A stretch of 58,452 nucleotides of DNA, from positions 1 to 58,452 of the forward strand of contig ONWU01000029.1 in NCBI GenBank assembly GCA_900321655.1. Reading direction: 5' to 3'. A program made the translations under genes and the position numbers. The notes under the pieces are model-generated. The model worked only from the letters and a program-made list of their open reading frames with translations, was not told where the DNA came from and made no database searches. The stretch is from an uncultured Bacteroidales bacterium. Lineage in GTDB: Bacteria > Bacteroidota > Bacteroidia > Bacteroidales > UBA932. Positions 40,110-49,665 of the stretch are shown in pieces. Positions within the stretch are counted from its first letter, which is position 1, and each line of letters opens with the position of its first letter.

Positions 40110-43100
40110 ATGGTTAGAAAGTTGTTGTCCGTTGCTGCCGGCCTGTTGTTTTTTATCGGCCTGAGCGCTCAGAATCACACCCTTACCCTTCAACTCCAGG
40201 ACGCCGCCACCGGCGAAGCCGTGGGCTTTGCCACCGTGTCCGTCACCCCCGCCAAGGGGCAGGCCAAGTACACCCTCTCCGGCAGTGACGGCAAGGTCAC
40301 CCTGGAGAAAGTGCGCACGGGAACCTACACCCTCAAGGCCGAACTGATGGGGTACAAGCCCTATGTGAAGGAATTGGAGGTGAAGGCCGACGTGAGCCTG
40401 GGCGTGGTGAAGATGGAACAGGACCTGGAAGTGCTGGAGGCCGCCTCCGTGAGCGCCGTGGGAAACCCCGTCATCATCAAGAAGGATACGGTGGAGTACA
40501 ACGCCTCGTCCTTCAAGATCTCGGACGACAATATGCTGGTAGACCTTTTGAAAAAGCTCCCGGGCATCGAGGTGGCCGAAGACGGCACCATCACCTCCAA
40601 CGGGGAGACCATCAAGAAAATCACCATCGACGGCAAGACCTTCTTCCTGGACGACCCTCAGCTGGCTTCCAGCAACCTCCCCGCCAAACTCATCGAGAAG
40701 GTGAAGGTGATCAAGAAAAAGAGCGAGCAGGCCGAATTCACCGGCATTGACGACGGCAACGACGAAACCATCATAGACCTCACCGTGCAAAAGGGCATGA
40801 TGAACGGCGTGTTCGGAAACCTCACCGCCGGCGGCGGCCACGACATCCCTTCCCCCAACAACAGCCTCAATGACTGGCGCTTCACCGCCAACGGAATGGT
40901 GGGCCGGTTCACGGAAGGCTCCCAGCTCAGTGTCATCCTCAATGCCAACAACGCCAACGCCATCGGCTTCGGCAACTTCTCCGGCAACATGATGGGCGCG
41001 ATGATGGGCGGCATGATGGGCCGGGGCGGCTTCGGCGGCGGCAGCATTCTTGGCAGTTTCGGCAGCGGCAGCGGAATCACCACCTCCTGGATGGGCGGCG
41101 CCAACGCCTCGATGGACCTGCTGGACAAGAAGATGGAGTTTGCCGCCAACTACACCTACAACGGCTCCAATACCAGCAACATCCAGGATTCCTACAAGGA
41201 GACCTACCGGGCCGACGGCTCCACCATCATCAACCAGACCGATTCCGACAGCGGGCAGAGCACTTACGGCCACCGCGTGGGGATGCGCATAGACCACAAG
41301 TTCTCGGACAACACCTCCCTGATGATCCAGCCCCAGTTCAGCTTTGGCGGCGGCAATTATCTGCAGCGCTCCATCTTCGACACCTGGAACAACGAGAAGA
41401 CGGAGGCCAACCTGAGCAACGGCGGCTTCTCCAACAACAGCGGAGTGAACCGGAACCTCCAGACCAACGGCCGTGCGCTGCTGCGCCAGCGCCTGGGAAT
41501 GCCGGGCCGGACGTTGTCCCTGAATGTGGACTGGAACGTTTCCAACAACAAGATGGACGGCTACAACCAGTCCCTTACCAATACCTATGTGGACGGCGTG
41601 CTGGGACAAGACCTTGTGAACCAGCGCATAGACCAGTTCACCAAGCAGCGCAGCATCGGCGCCCGCCTGGTGTACACGGAACCCCTGGGCAACTACTTCT
41701 ACCTGGAAGGCAGCTACCAGGTGAACTGGTCCCACTCCTCCACGGAAAAGAAGGTGTACAACAGCGACGCTCCCTTCGACTACTACACCACCTACCCCAT
41801 GGTGCTGCAGGATCTTTATATGGTGTATAAATCGGCCAATGAAACCTACGACCCCACCTACAGCAACAGCGTGGTCACCCGCAACCTGAACCAGAACATC
41901 GGCGTGGCCTTTATGTACCAGAACGGCAATACAAGGGCCCAGCTGGGCGCATCGGCCATCCCCACCAACCAGTATAACCTCACCAACGGGAAGGAGTACA
42001 ACCCCGGCACCATCTGGAACTTTGCCCCCCGGGCGATGCTCTTCCACGATTTCTCGGAGAACGCCAACGTGCGCCTGTTCTACAACGGCCGCAGCGGCCA
42101 GCCCTCCACCACCCAGCTGAACCCGGTGCTGGACAACTCCAACCCGCTGTCCCTGGCCCTGGGTAACCCCTATCTGGAGCCGTACTTCACCCACAACCTG
42201 AGGACGGAACTGGAGTATTCCAACCGCGCTTCCTTCTTCACCGCCCGCCTGAACCTGGGCGGGGGAATGAACCAGCACCCCATCACCAGCGCCAACTGGT
42301 ACGACGCCACTTCCCGGCAGTATTCCTTCCCCATCAACGGAAAGAACACCTTCAACACCAATGCGTCCCTGATGATCAACGCCCCCATCGCCAAGTCCGG
42401 TTTCACCCTTTCCAATACCACCAACCTCACCTACAGCAGCACCAGCAGCTACATCGGCGCCACCTCCCTGGACATGACGCCCTACTTTATGGAGGACGGA
42501 AACTTCAATTACGAGAAGTTCCACCAGAACTACTTCGTGGACCATCCGGAGCAGTGGACGCGGGACTTCCAGCTCAATGACACCCGGATGCTCAATGTGA
42601 CGGAGAACCTGAGGGCCACCTACCGTTCGGACAATGTGGAGGTGATCCTGGGCGGCCGCACCACCGTCCGCAAGCCCTGGTATACGGTACAGAGCGCCGT
42701 GGCCACCACCTGGAACAACGCCGTCAGCGGCAGTTTCACCTGGACGGTGGGCCAGAGCGGCTGGGAACTGAAGACGGATGCCAATTACCGCTGGTACGTG
42801 GGCTACACCACCAACCAGCCCTCCGAACTGGTCTGGAACGCTTCCGTCTCCAAGCAGATCCTGAAAAAACAGGCCACCATCGCCCTCAGGGCCTACGATA
42901 TCCTGGGGCAGGCGAGGGCCCAGAACGTGGCCGTCACGGACAACTATTACCAGGAAACCCATAACAACACCCTGGGCCGGTATATCCTTCTCTCCTTCAC
43001 CTGGCGCTTCGGTACCTTCGGCGGTAACCGGCGGGGTGGAGGATTTCGTCCGGGTGCCGGCGGCCCGCCGATGGGCGGCTTCGGCGGCTATGGCGGTGGC

Positions 43101-43124
43101 GGATTTGGCGGAAGACGCGGGTAG
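40110..43124 (+). CDS. outer-membrane TonB-receptor-like beta-barrel protein, paralogue 1
   Basis: 1004-aa outer-membrane protein of the CarboxypepD_reg plus beta-barrel family (OMP_b-brl_3 type). Start at ATG 40110 (MVRKLLSVAAGLLFFIGLSA). Residues 25-105 form the regulatory-like beta domain (EAVGFATVSVTPAKGQAKYT), 110-250 a plug-like region (VSAVGNPVIIKKDTVEYNAS, KITIDGKTFFLDDPQLASSN), then the barrel ending in a GTFGGNRRGGGFRPGAGG tail. A Gly/Met-rich insertion lies at about 290-325. Substrate unknown; no SusD partner is nearby. The next gene is a close paralogue in the same orientation. Confidence 0.88.
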   Translation: MVRKLLSVAAGLLFFIGLSAQNHTLTLQLQDAATGEAVGFATVSVTPAKGQAKYTLSGSDGKVTLEKVRTGTYTLKAELMGYKPYVKELEVKADVSLGVVKMEQDLEVLEAASVSAVGNPVIIKKDTVEYNASSFKISDDNMLVDLLKKLPGIEVAEDGTITSNGETIKKITIDGKTFFLDDPQLASSNLPAKLIEKVKVIKKKSEQAEFTGIDDGNDETIIDLTVQKGMMNGVFGNLTAGGGHDIPSPNNSLNDWRFTANGMVGRFTEGSQLSVILNANNANAIGFGNFSGNMMGAMMGGMMGRGGFGGGSILGSFGSGSGITTSWMGGANASMDLLDKKMEFAANYTYNGSNTSNIQDSYKETYRADGSTIINQTDSDSGQSTYGHRVGMRIDHKFSDNTSLMIQPQFSFGGGNYLQRSIFDTWNNEKTEANLSNGGFSNNSGVNRNLQTNGRALLRQRLGMPGRTLSLNVDWNVSNNKMDGYNQSLTNTYVDGVLGQDLVNQRIDQFTKQRSIGARLVYTEPLGNYFYLEGSYQVNWSHSSTEKKVYNSDAPFDYYTTYPMVLQDLYMVYKSANETYDPTYSNSVVTRNLNQNIGVAFMYQNGNTRAQLGASAIPTNQYNLTNGKEYNPGTIWNFAPRAMLFHDFSENANVRLFYNGRSGQPSTTQLNPVLDNSNPLSLALGNPYLEPYFTHNLRTELEYSNRASFFTARLNLGGGMNQHPITSANWYDATSRQYSFPINGKNTFNTNASLMINAPIAKSGFTLSNTTNLTYSSTSSYIGATSLDMTPYFMEDGNFNYEKFHQNYFVDHPEQWTRDFQLNDTRMLNVTENLRATYRSDNVEVILGGRTTVRKPWYTVQSAVATTWNNAVSGSFTWTVGQSGWELKTDANYRWYVGYTTNQPSELVWNASVSKQILKKQATIALRAYDILGQARAQNVAVTDNYYQETHNNTLGRYILLSFTWRFGTFGGNRRGGGFRPGAGGPPMGGFGGYGGGGFGGRRG

Positions 43125-43129
43125 AACGC

Positions 43130-43160
43130 TTGTGTAAGTCAATGGTTTGTTGTAACTTTG
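43130..43160 (+). promoter_or_regulatory. promoter of the second receptor paralogue
   Basis: TTG (43130-43132) and TAACTTTG (43153-43160) are 20 bp apart; the ATG is at 43186. The second paralogue can therefore be expressed independently of the first. Confidence 0.65.
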
Positions 43161-43185
43161 CGCGCCCTAAGAGTTAGTACAGTTT

Positions 43186-46167
43186 ATGGTTAGAAAAATG
43201 CTGATGGCCCTTGTCGGCCTTCTGGTGGCCTGGGGCCTGAACGCCCAGAGCTATAAGATAAGCCTCCAGCTGCAGGATGCCTCCACCGGGGAGGCCGTGG
43301 GATTTGCCACGGTCTCCGTTACGCCTTCCAAGGGAGGTCAGGCCAAATATACCATCTCCGGAAGTGACGGAAAGGCCGTTTTGGAGAAGGTGCGTCCCGG
43401 AACGTACAATCTCAAGGCCGAGCTGATGGGCTACAAGTCCTTCGAGAAAGAGCTGGAACTGAGGGCCGATGCCAACCTGGGCGTCGTGAAGATGGAACAG
43501 GACCAGCAGGTGCTGGATGCAGCATCCGTGAGCGCCGTGGGCAATCCCATCATCATCAAAAAAGATACGGTGGAGTACAACGCCTCGTCGTTCAAAATCT
43601 CCGATGACAATATGCTGGAAGACCTCCTGAAGAAGCTTCCCGGCGTGGAGGTGAACGAGGACGGCTCCATCACCGCCAACGGAGAAACCATCACCAAGAT
43701 AACCATAGACGGCAAAACCTTCTTCCTGGACGACCCTCAGCTGGCCTCCAAGAACATTCCCGCCAAGCTCATCGAGAAGGTGAAGGTGGTGAAGAAGAAG
43801 AGCGAGCAGGCCGAATTCACCGGCATCGATGACGGAGAAGACGAAACGGTGATTGACCTGAGTGTGCAGAAGGGAATGATGGACGGCGTGTTCGGCAACC
43901 TGATGGGCGGCGGCGGTCACGACATCCCCGCCGGCAAGGAGGGCCTGAACGACTGGCGCTGGCAGGGTGCCTTCATGGGCGGCCGCTTCTCCGAAAAGAG
44001 CCAGATCAGCATCATCGCCAATGCCAACAATACCAACAACCGCGGTTTCAACGACCTCTCCGGCAATATGATGGGAGGAATGATGGGCGGCGGCGGCATG
44101 ATGGGCGGCGGCTGGGGCGGCAACGGCATCAACACCACCTGGATGGGCGGTGTGAACGCCAACTTCGATCTCTTCGACGACAAGATGAAGCTGGGAAGCA
44201 ACTACCTCTATAACGGTTCCATCCGGGATGTCCTGCAGGACACCCACAAGGAGACCTACCGCACGGACGGCTCCACCCTCGTCTCCGATACGGACGGTGC
44301 CAGCCACCGCTTCACGGACGGTCACCGCTTCGGTATGCGCTTGGAGCACAAGTTCTCCGAGAACACCTCCATCCTCTTCCAGCCGCAGTTCAACTTCGGC
44401 CGGGGCAGCTACCGCCAGCAGAGCATCTTCGACACGGACACCCGGGAGGCCGACGGCACCCGGAGCCACACCAACGAGGGCTTCACCAACAATACCGGAG
44501 ACAACCGCAACTGGAACACCAACGGTTTCCTGCTCTTCCGCCAGCGCCTGGGTCTTCCGGGCCGCACCTTCTCGGTGAACGTCACCTGGCGCCTGTCCAA
44601 CAACCATATGGACGGGTTCAATCAGTCCCTTACCAACACCAACTTCGACGAAGGCGGTGACCCCACCATGATTACCATCGTCAACCAGAGGGTGGACCAG
44701 AGCAGCAAGAACCGCTCGGTGGGCGGCCGCCTGGTGTACACGGAGCCCCTCGGCGGCAACTTCTACCTGGAAGGAAGCTACAACATTAACTACTCCCAGT
44801 CCGAGACGGACAAGGTGGTGTACAACAGCGGAGCCTTCGACTGGGGAACCGATCCCTTTGTCATCGGAATGGGCGCCCTGGCATACAACCGGGAGGGAGA
44901 AACCCGGGACGATACCTACACCAACAACGTCATCAACCGCAACCTGAACCAGAACATGGGCCTGGCGGTGATGTACCAGGAGGAAGGCCTTCGGGGCCAG
45001 CTGGGTGCATCGGCCATTCCCACCAACACCTATAATTATACCAACGGCCGCGAGTATTCGGACAAGCGCTGGAACTTTGCCCCCCGGGCGATGCTGTTCT
45101 ACGATTTCAACGAAAACTCCAACGTCCGTTTCTTCTACTTCGGCCGCAGCGCGCAGCCTTCCACCAGCCAGCTGAACCCGGTGATGGATAATTCCAACCC
45201 GCTGGCCATGAGCCTGGGTAACCCTTACCTCACCCCTTACTTCAACCACAGCATCCGCAACGAGTGGGAAGTGTCCAACAAGGAAACCTTCTTCACCCTT
45301 CGCGTGAACCTGCAGGGCGGGATGGTGCAGAACCCCATTACCAACGCCATCTGGTACGATGAGAACGGCCGGCAATACACCTTCCCGGTGAACGGGCACA
45401 ATACCTTCAACACCAGTGCCCGCATTATGATCAATGCGCCCATCGCCAAGTCCAACTTCTCCATTTCCAATATGACCAACGCTTCCTACTCCAAGTCCGG
45501 AAGCTTTGTGGGAAAGAGCAACCTGGACATGTCGGAGTACCTGTTTGAAGACCACTTCGACTACGAGGCCTTCCACGAGGATTATTTCGAAAACGGAAGC
45601 ACCCTCTGGAGCGAGAACTTCCAGGACAACACCACCCGCACCCTCTCCGTTACGGAGCGTCTGAGGGCTACGTACCGCTCGGACAACTGGGAAATCATCC
45701 TCAGCGGCCGCACCCGGGTGAGCAAGCCCTGGTACACCGTGCAGGAGCAGGTGGCCGCCACCTGGAACAACCGGGTGAACGGTTCCGTGAAATGGACCAT
45801 CGGCAATTCCGGCGTAGAGCTGGGAACGGATGCCAACTACGACTGGTACAACGGATACACCACCCCGCAGGCTCCCCAGCTGGTGTGGAACGCCCACGTG
45901 TCCGTGCCTCTGTTCAAGCGGCAGGCCACCCTGACCCTCAGGGGCTACGACCTCCTGAACCAGTCCCGCAACCTGCAGGTGGCCCAGACGGACAACTACT
46001 ACCAGGAAACCACCAACAACACCCTGGGACGGTACCTAATGCTTTCCTTCACCTGGCGCTTCGGCAACATCGGCGGCCAGAAGGGCGGCCGGATGGGCGG
46101 CCCGGGCGGAGGACGTCCGATGATGGGCCCGCCGATGGGCGGCGGCTTCGGAGGAAGAAGATTCTAG
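43186..46167 (+). CDS. outer-membrane TonB-receptor-like beta-barrel protein, paralogue 2
   Basis: 993-aa paralogue of the preceding gene with the same order: signal peptide MVRKMLMALVGLLVAWGLNA, regulatory-like domain, plug-like region (DTVEYNASSFKISDDNMLED) and barrel. The N-terminal 250 residues are nearly identical in the two; the barrel differs more, which suggests diverged ligands. A Gly/Met-rich insertion (NMMGGMMGGGGMMGGGWGG) lies at about 292-312 and a Gly/Met/Pro-rich tail ends GGGFGGRRF. It ends directly against the convergent pseudouridine synthase gene. Confidence 0.88.
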   Translation: MVRKMLMALVGLLVAWGLNAQSYKISLQLQDASTGEAVGFATVSVTPSKGGQAKYTISGSDGKAVLEKVRPGTYNLKAELMGYKSFEKELELRADANLGVVKMEQDQQVLDAASVSAVGNPIIIKKDTVEYNASSFKISDDNMLEDLLKKLPGVEVNEDGSITANGETITKITIDGKTFFLDDPQLASKNIPAKLIEKVKVVKKKSEQAEFTGIDDGEDETVIDLSVQKGMMDGVFGNLMGGGGHDIPAGKEGLNDWRWQGAFMGGRFSEKSQISIIANANNTNNRGFNDLSGNMMGGMMGGGGMMGGGWGGNGINTTWMGGVNANFDLFDDKMKLGSNYLYNGSIRDVLQDTHKETYRTDGSTLVSDTDGASHRFTDGHRFGMRLEHKFSENTSILFQPQFNFGRGSYRQQSIFDTDTREADGTRSHTNEGFTNNTGDNRNWNTNGFLLFRQRLGLPGRTFSVNVTWRLSNNHMDGFNQSLTNTNFDEGGDPTMITIVNQRVDQSSKNRSVGGRLVYTEPLGGNFYLEGSYNINYSQSETDKVVYNSGAFDWGTDPFVIGMGALAYNREGETRDDTYTNNVINRNLNQNMGLAVMYQEEGLRGQLGASAIPTNTYNYTNGREYSDKRWNFAPRAMLFYDFNENSNVRFFYFGRSAQPSTSQLNPVMDNSNPLAMSLGNPYLTPYFNHSIRNEWEVSNKETFFTLRVNLQGGMVQNPITNAIWYDENGRQYTFPVNGHNTFNTSARIMINAPIAKSNFSISNMTNASYSKSGSFVGKSNLDMSEYLFEDHFDYEAFHEDYFENGSTLWSENFQDNTTRTLSVTERLRATYRSDNWEIILSGRTRVSKPWYTVQEQVAATWNNRVNGSVKWTIGNSGVELGTDANYDWYNGYTTPQAPQLVWNAHVSVPLFKRQATLTLRGYDLLNQSRNLQVAQTDNYYQETTNNTLGRYLMLSFTWRFGNIGGQKGGRMGGPGGGRPMMGPPMGGGFGGRRF

Positions 46168-47196
46168 TTACTTAGTGGAGGTTGTCACGTACGACCTCCA
46201 TTTTTCTATCAGGGAGGTCAAGTCTTCCGGAAGGGGGGCTTCGAAATGCAGCCGCTCTCCCGTGACGGGATGCGTAAAGCCCAGCGTACGGGCGTGGAGG
46301 GCCTGCCGGGGGCAGAGGGTGAAGCAGTTCTGGATAAACTGCCTGTATTTGGCGTAGATGGTGCCCTGGCGGATTTCGGAGCCGCCGTACCGCTCGTCAT
46401 TGAACAGGGGATGGCCGATGGAAGCCATGTGGACGCGGATCTGGTGCGTTCGGCCCGTCTCCAGCCGGCATTCCACCACCGTGATGAAGCCGAAGCGCTC
46501 CAGCACTTTCCAGTGCGTGACGGCCCACTTTCCCTTCTCGGGGTCCTCGTAGACGCGGAAGCGGAGGCGGTCATTCGGGTCCCGGCCGATGGTTCCGGAA
46601 ATGGTGCCTTCGTCTTCGGCAATATTGCCCCACACCACGGCTGTGTAGATGCGGTCTATGGAATGGACGAAGAACTGGTCTGCGAGGTTCAGCTGTGCGG
46701 CGGGGTTTTTGGCTACCACCAGCAGGCCGCTGGTATCCTTGTCTATGCGGTGCACCAGCACGCCCATCCTCTCGTCTTCCACATCGGGGGAGAGGTGCAG
46801 GTAATACGCCAGGGCGTTTACCAGCGTGCCGTTGTAATTGCCGTGGCCGGGGTGCACCACCATGCCGGCGGGCTTGTTCACCACCAGCACGTCGTTGTCT
46901 TCGTAGGTTATATCCAAAGGGATGTTCTCCGGAAGGATCTCGGTTCCCCGGCGCTCATAGGGCATCACAAACTTCACCACATCCCCGGGGCGCACGATGT
47001 AATTGGCCTTCACGGGTTTTTCGTTCACCAGCACGTAGCCCAGCTTGATGGCCTGCTGCACGCGGTTGCGGGAGGTGTCCTCCTGGTGGTCTGCGATGTA
47101 TTTGTCTATGCGGACGGGCTCCTGCCCCTTGTCTACGTTCAGGCGAAAATGCTCGAACATTTCGTCGGAGACGCCCGTGAGTATTTCCTCGGTCAT
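46168..47196 (-). CDS. RluA/RluD-family 23S rRNA pseudouridine synthase
   Basis: RNA pseudouridine synthase of 342 aa. An N-terminal S4 RNA-binding domain (VRIDKYIADHQEDTSRNRVQ) is followed by the catalytic domain with VVNKPAGMVVHPGHGN and the HRIDKDTSGLLVVAKN motif holding the catalytic Asp. GRTHQIRVHMASIGHPLFND is the second conserved block. Architecture matches RluD, which modifies helix 69 of 23S rRNA, but RluA-family specificity is hard to read, so no symbol is given. The ATG overlaps the stop of the PASTA gene by 4 bp. Confidence 0.93.
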   Translation of the reverse strand: MTEEILTGVSDEMFEHFRLNVDKGQEPVRIDKYIADHQEDTSRNRVQQAIKLGYVLVNEKPVKANYIVRPGDVVKFVMPYERRGTEILPENIPLDITYEDNDVLVVNKPAGMVVHPGHGNYNGTLVNALAYYLHLSPDVEDERMGVLVHRIDKDTSGLLVVAKNPAAQLNLADQFFVHSIDRIYTAVVWGNIAEDEGTISGTIGRDPNDRLRFRVYEDPEKGKWAVTHWKVLERFGFITVVECRLETGRTHQIRVHMASIGHPLFNDERYGGSEIRQGTIYAKYRQFIQNCFTLCPRQALHARTLGFTHPVTGERLHFEAPLPEDLTSLIEKWRSYVTTSTK

Positions 47197-48002
47197 TTCT
47201 TGGCGGGGAGTTTGGACGGATCCAGGGTGAGGTAGAAGCTGACGTTGGCGCCCAGGTTGCGGCCGGCTCCGGCCGGGTCCTGCTTGTATACCACGGCGTT
47301 CATGGAGTCTGCGTAGGTTTTGATATCCTGGTCGAAGGTGACCTTCCCTACGTTGAGGAACCGCTCCTGCAGGGCGTCTATGGCGTTCACGTATTTCATT
47401 CCGGTGATCTTGGGAATGGTGGTCTGGTTGTCCTGGGGCCCCACGCCCACCATCAGGTCTATGATGGAGCCGCTCACCACCTGGTCTCCGGCCTTGACTT
47501 CCAGGCCTTCACAGCTCTGGCCCAGCACGTTGTTGGTGGCGATGTCCTTGACATAGTTGAGACGGCCCAGGTTGAGGCCGCGGTTGCGCAGTTCCGAGCG
47601 GGCTTCCGTGACGGAGTAGCCGAAGAGGTTGGGCATAATGACCTTGCGGGGCACCACCGAGTTGATGGTGAGGAAGATGCTGCGGCCCTTCTTGACGGTG
47701 GAGCCGGCCTTGGGCTGCTGGCGGTATACCACCCCGCCGGAGAGGCGCCGCACGAACACGGAGTCTACCACCTTCACGTTCACGTGGGAGGCGGCGGCCA
47801 GTTTCTGGGCCTGCTGCACCGTGAGGCTGGAGAAATCCGGGGTTTTCACTATTTTTCCGTGGCGGGTGATAAGACCCAGGGCCCAGGCGGTGAGGATGCC
47901 CAGCACCAGCACAAAGGCCACTCCCAGAAGGAGGTTCTTCCAGATCCACCGGGTGTCCCTGGCCACTTGCTGCACTTTCTTCTTGTCAGTCATTCTTTCC
48001 AT
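47193..48002 (-). CDS. PASTA-domain membrane protein
   Basis: 269-aa single-pass protein. A cytoplasmic N-terminus (MERMTDKKKVQQVARD; ATG 47993 is an alternative start) leads to a helix WKNLLLGVAFVLVLGILTAW, then PASTA repeats in the periplasm: IVKTPDFSSLTVQQAQKLAA, RKVIMPNLFGYSVTEARSEL and TIPKITGMKYVNAIDALQER. PASTA domains bind peptidoglycan fragments in other phyla; here no kinase or transpeptidase domain is attached. Such stand-alone PASTA proteins encoded beside rluD-like genes are common in Bacteroidetes, with unclear function. A TAACTTCG element lies at 48016-48023. Confidence 0.88.
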   Translation of the reverse strand: MERMTDKKKVQQVARDTRWIWKNLLLGVAFVLVLGILTAWALGLITRHGKIVKTPDFSSLTVQQAQKLAAASHVNVKVVDSVFVRRLSGGVVYRQQPKAGSTVKKGRSIFLTINSVVPRKVIMPNLFGYSVTEARSELRNRGLNLGRLNYVKDIATNNVLGQSCEGLEVKAGDQVVSGSIIDLMVGVGPQDNQTTIPKITGMKYVNAIDALQERFLNVGKVTFDQDIKTYADSMNAVVYKQDPAGAGRNLGANVSFYLTLDPSKLPAKK

Positions 48003-48035
48003 TGAATTATCCCTGCGAAGTTACGAAAAAATCCG

Positions 48036-48043
48036 TAAATTTG
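48036..48043 (+). promoter_or_regulatory. -7 type element for lnt
   Basis: TAAATTTG, 5 nt before the lnt ATG at 48049, another near-leaderless arrangement. It is divergent from the imperfect element TAACTTCG (48016-48023, minus strand). Confidence 0.5.
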
Positions 48044-48048
48044 TGAAG

Positions 48049-49665
48049 ATGAAAAAAGCCCCCGTCATATTCCTTATATTATCGGCCGCCTTCGTGCTGC
48101 TGATGAGCCTGCCCTGGCTGGTTCCGCATATGGGCTGGACCGCCCTTCTGGGCCTGGTTCCGCTGCTGGTGATGGAGCGCCTGGCCACGGAGTACAAGGT
48201 GAAGCATTTCTGGTGGATCCAGTATGCCTGTTTTGTGCTTTGGAACGCCGTTACCACCTGGTGGGTGGGCGGCGCCACGGTGGGGGGCGCGGTGTTTGCC
48301 ATCTTGGCCAACGCCCTGCAGATGAGCGTGGTCTTCGGCAGTTTCCGCTGGGTGAAACGGCGCACAAAAGGGGCGCTTCCGTATCTTTTCCTCGCCGCCG
48401 CCTGGATGGCCTGGGAGCGGTATTATCTCACCGTCGCAGAGATTTCCTGGCCCTGGCTGGTATTTGGCAATGCCTTTGCCGATACCACGGGCCTGGTGCA
48501 GTGGTACTCGGTGCTGGGCACCCTGGGCGGCTCGCTCTGGGTGTGGGGGAGTAACCTCGGCCTTTTCGGCCTGATGGTGGCCCTTTCCGACGGAAGGATG
48601 GCCGGGTGGAACGGGAAGGCCCGCGTAGCCGCGTTTGGCAGCGTTGTGGCCGTGTTTTTCGGGCCGATGATCTGGTCGGCCTGCCTGAAGGCAAAGCCCT
48701 CCGAGGGCAGTCTGAAGGTGGTCATCGGCCAGCCCAATTACGACCCTTACGAAAAGTTCGAATCCCTTCCGCAGGCAGAGCAGGACCGCCGTTTCCTGGG
48801 GCTTGTGGAAAAGGCCGATTGGACCTCTGAGGAACCCACGCTGGTGCTGGCGCCGGAAACCTTCACTTCGCGCGTCTTTACGGATGCGGTCTTTTCGCAC
48901 GAGACCTTCGCCCATTTCCAGGCCTTCCTGAAAAAGCATCCGCAGGCTTCCATCCTGTACGGGGCTTCCACTATGGAAAGGGTGTATTCCCGCACGCAGC
49001 CGCATCCCTGCGCCTACGATTTGGGGAAGGAGGAGGACGGAAGGCACCTCTGGATCCTGATGCACAATTCGGCCATCCTTACGGATACCACGGGCCTTTA
49101 CCAGCTCTACCACAAGTCCAAGCTGGTGGTGGGAACGGAGCTTACTCCGTATCCCAAGTTCTTCATTCCGCTGGAGAAGTTCCTCAGTCACGGGGAGTAC
49201 CTGATGGCCAAGGACATAGGCCAGAAGGAGATTTCCTGCCTGCAGATGGGGGACATTCCCATCGGTACGGCCGTGTGCTATGAGTCTGTGTACGGGGAAT
49301 TCTGCACGGGATATGTGAAAAAGGGAGCGAAGCTTCTGGCGGTTATCACCAACGATGCGTGGTGGGGAGATACGCCCGGCCACCGGCAGCACTTCAACTA
49401 CAGCCGCCTCCGCGCCATCGAGACGCGCCGCTGGGTGGCCCGCTGCGGCAACACCGGCATATCGGCCCTCATAGACCCCGAGGGACACGTGGTGTCCCGC
49501 ACCCCCTGGTGGGAACCGGCCCTCCTGGAAGGCAGTGTGGGTCTTGCTTCGGAACAGACCTTCTTCGTCCGCTATGGAGATATGGTGGGGCGCGTAGCCG
49601 TGTTCCTTTTCCTCCTCCTCGCCGCCGCCGCGGTGTTCCGGGGTAAAAAACCGCTTAAGGAATAG
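48049..49665 (+). CDS. lnt: apolipoprotein N-acyltransferase
   Basis: Inner-membrane enzyme adding the third acyl chain to lipoproteins, 538 aa. The start at 48049 (MKKAPVIFLILSAAFVLLMS) is chosen because longer frames run across the divergent promoter. Membrane helices fill about the first 215 residues. The nitrilase-like periplasmic domain follows, with the catalytic Glu in LVLAPETF (Glu270), the lysine in YHKSKLVVGTELTPYP and the cysteine in GTAVCYESVYG (Cys410). A final helix sits near 515-533. Several lipoproteins in this window are possible substrates. The 3' end overlaps the convergent transglycosylase gene by 11 bp. Confidence 0.93.
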   Translation: MKKAPVIFLILSAAFVLLMSLPWLVPHMGWTALLGLVPLLVMERLATEYKVKHFWWIQYACFVLWNAVTTWWVGGATVGGAVFAILANALQMSVVFGSFRWVKRRTKGALPYLFLAAAWMAWERYYLTVAEISWPWLVFGNAFADTTGLVQWYSVLGTLGGSLWVWGSNLGLFGLMVALSDGRMAGWNGKARVAAFGSVVAVFFGPMIWSACLKAKPSEGSLKVVIGQPNYDPYEKFESLPQAEQDRRFLGLVEKADWTSEEPTLVLAPETFTSRVFTDAVFSHETFAHFQAFLKKHPQASILYGASTMERVYSRTQPHPCAYDLGKEEDGRHLWILMHNSAILTDTTGLYQLYHKSKLVVGTELTPYPKFFIPLEKFLSHGEYLMAKDIGQKEISCLQMGDIPIGTAVCYESVYGEFCTGYVKKGAKLLAVITNDAWWGDTPGHRQHFNYSRLRAIETRRWVARCGNTGISALIDPEGHVVSRTPWWEPALLEGSVGLASEQTFFVRYGDMVGRVAVFLFLLLAAAAVFRGKKPLKE

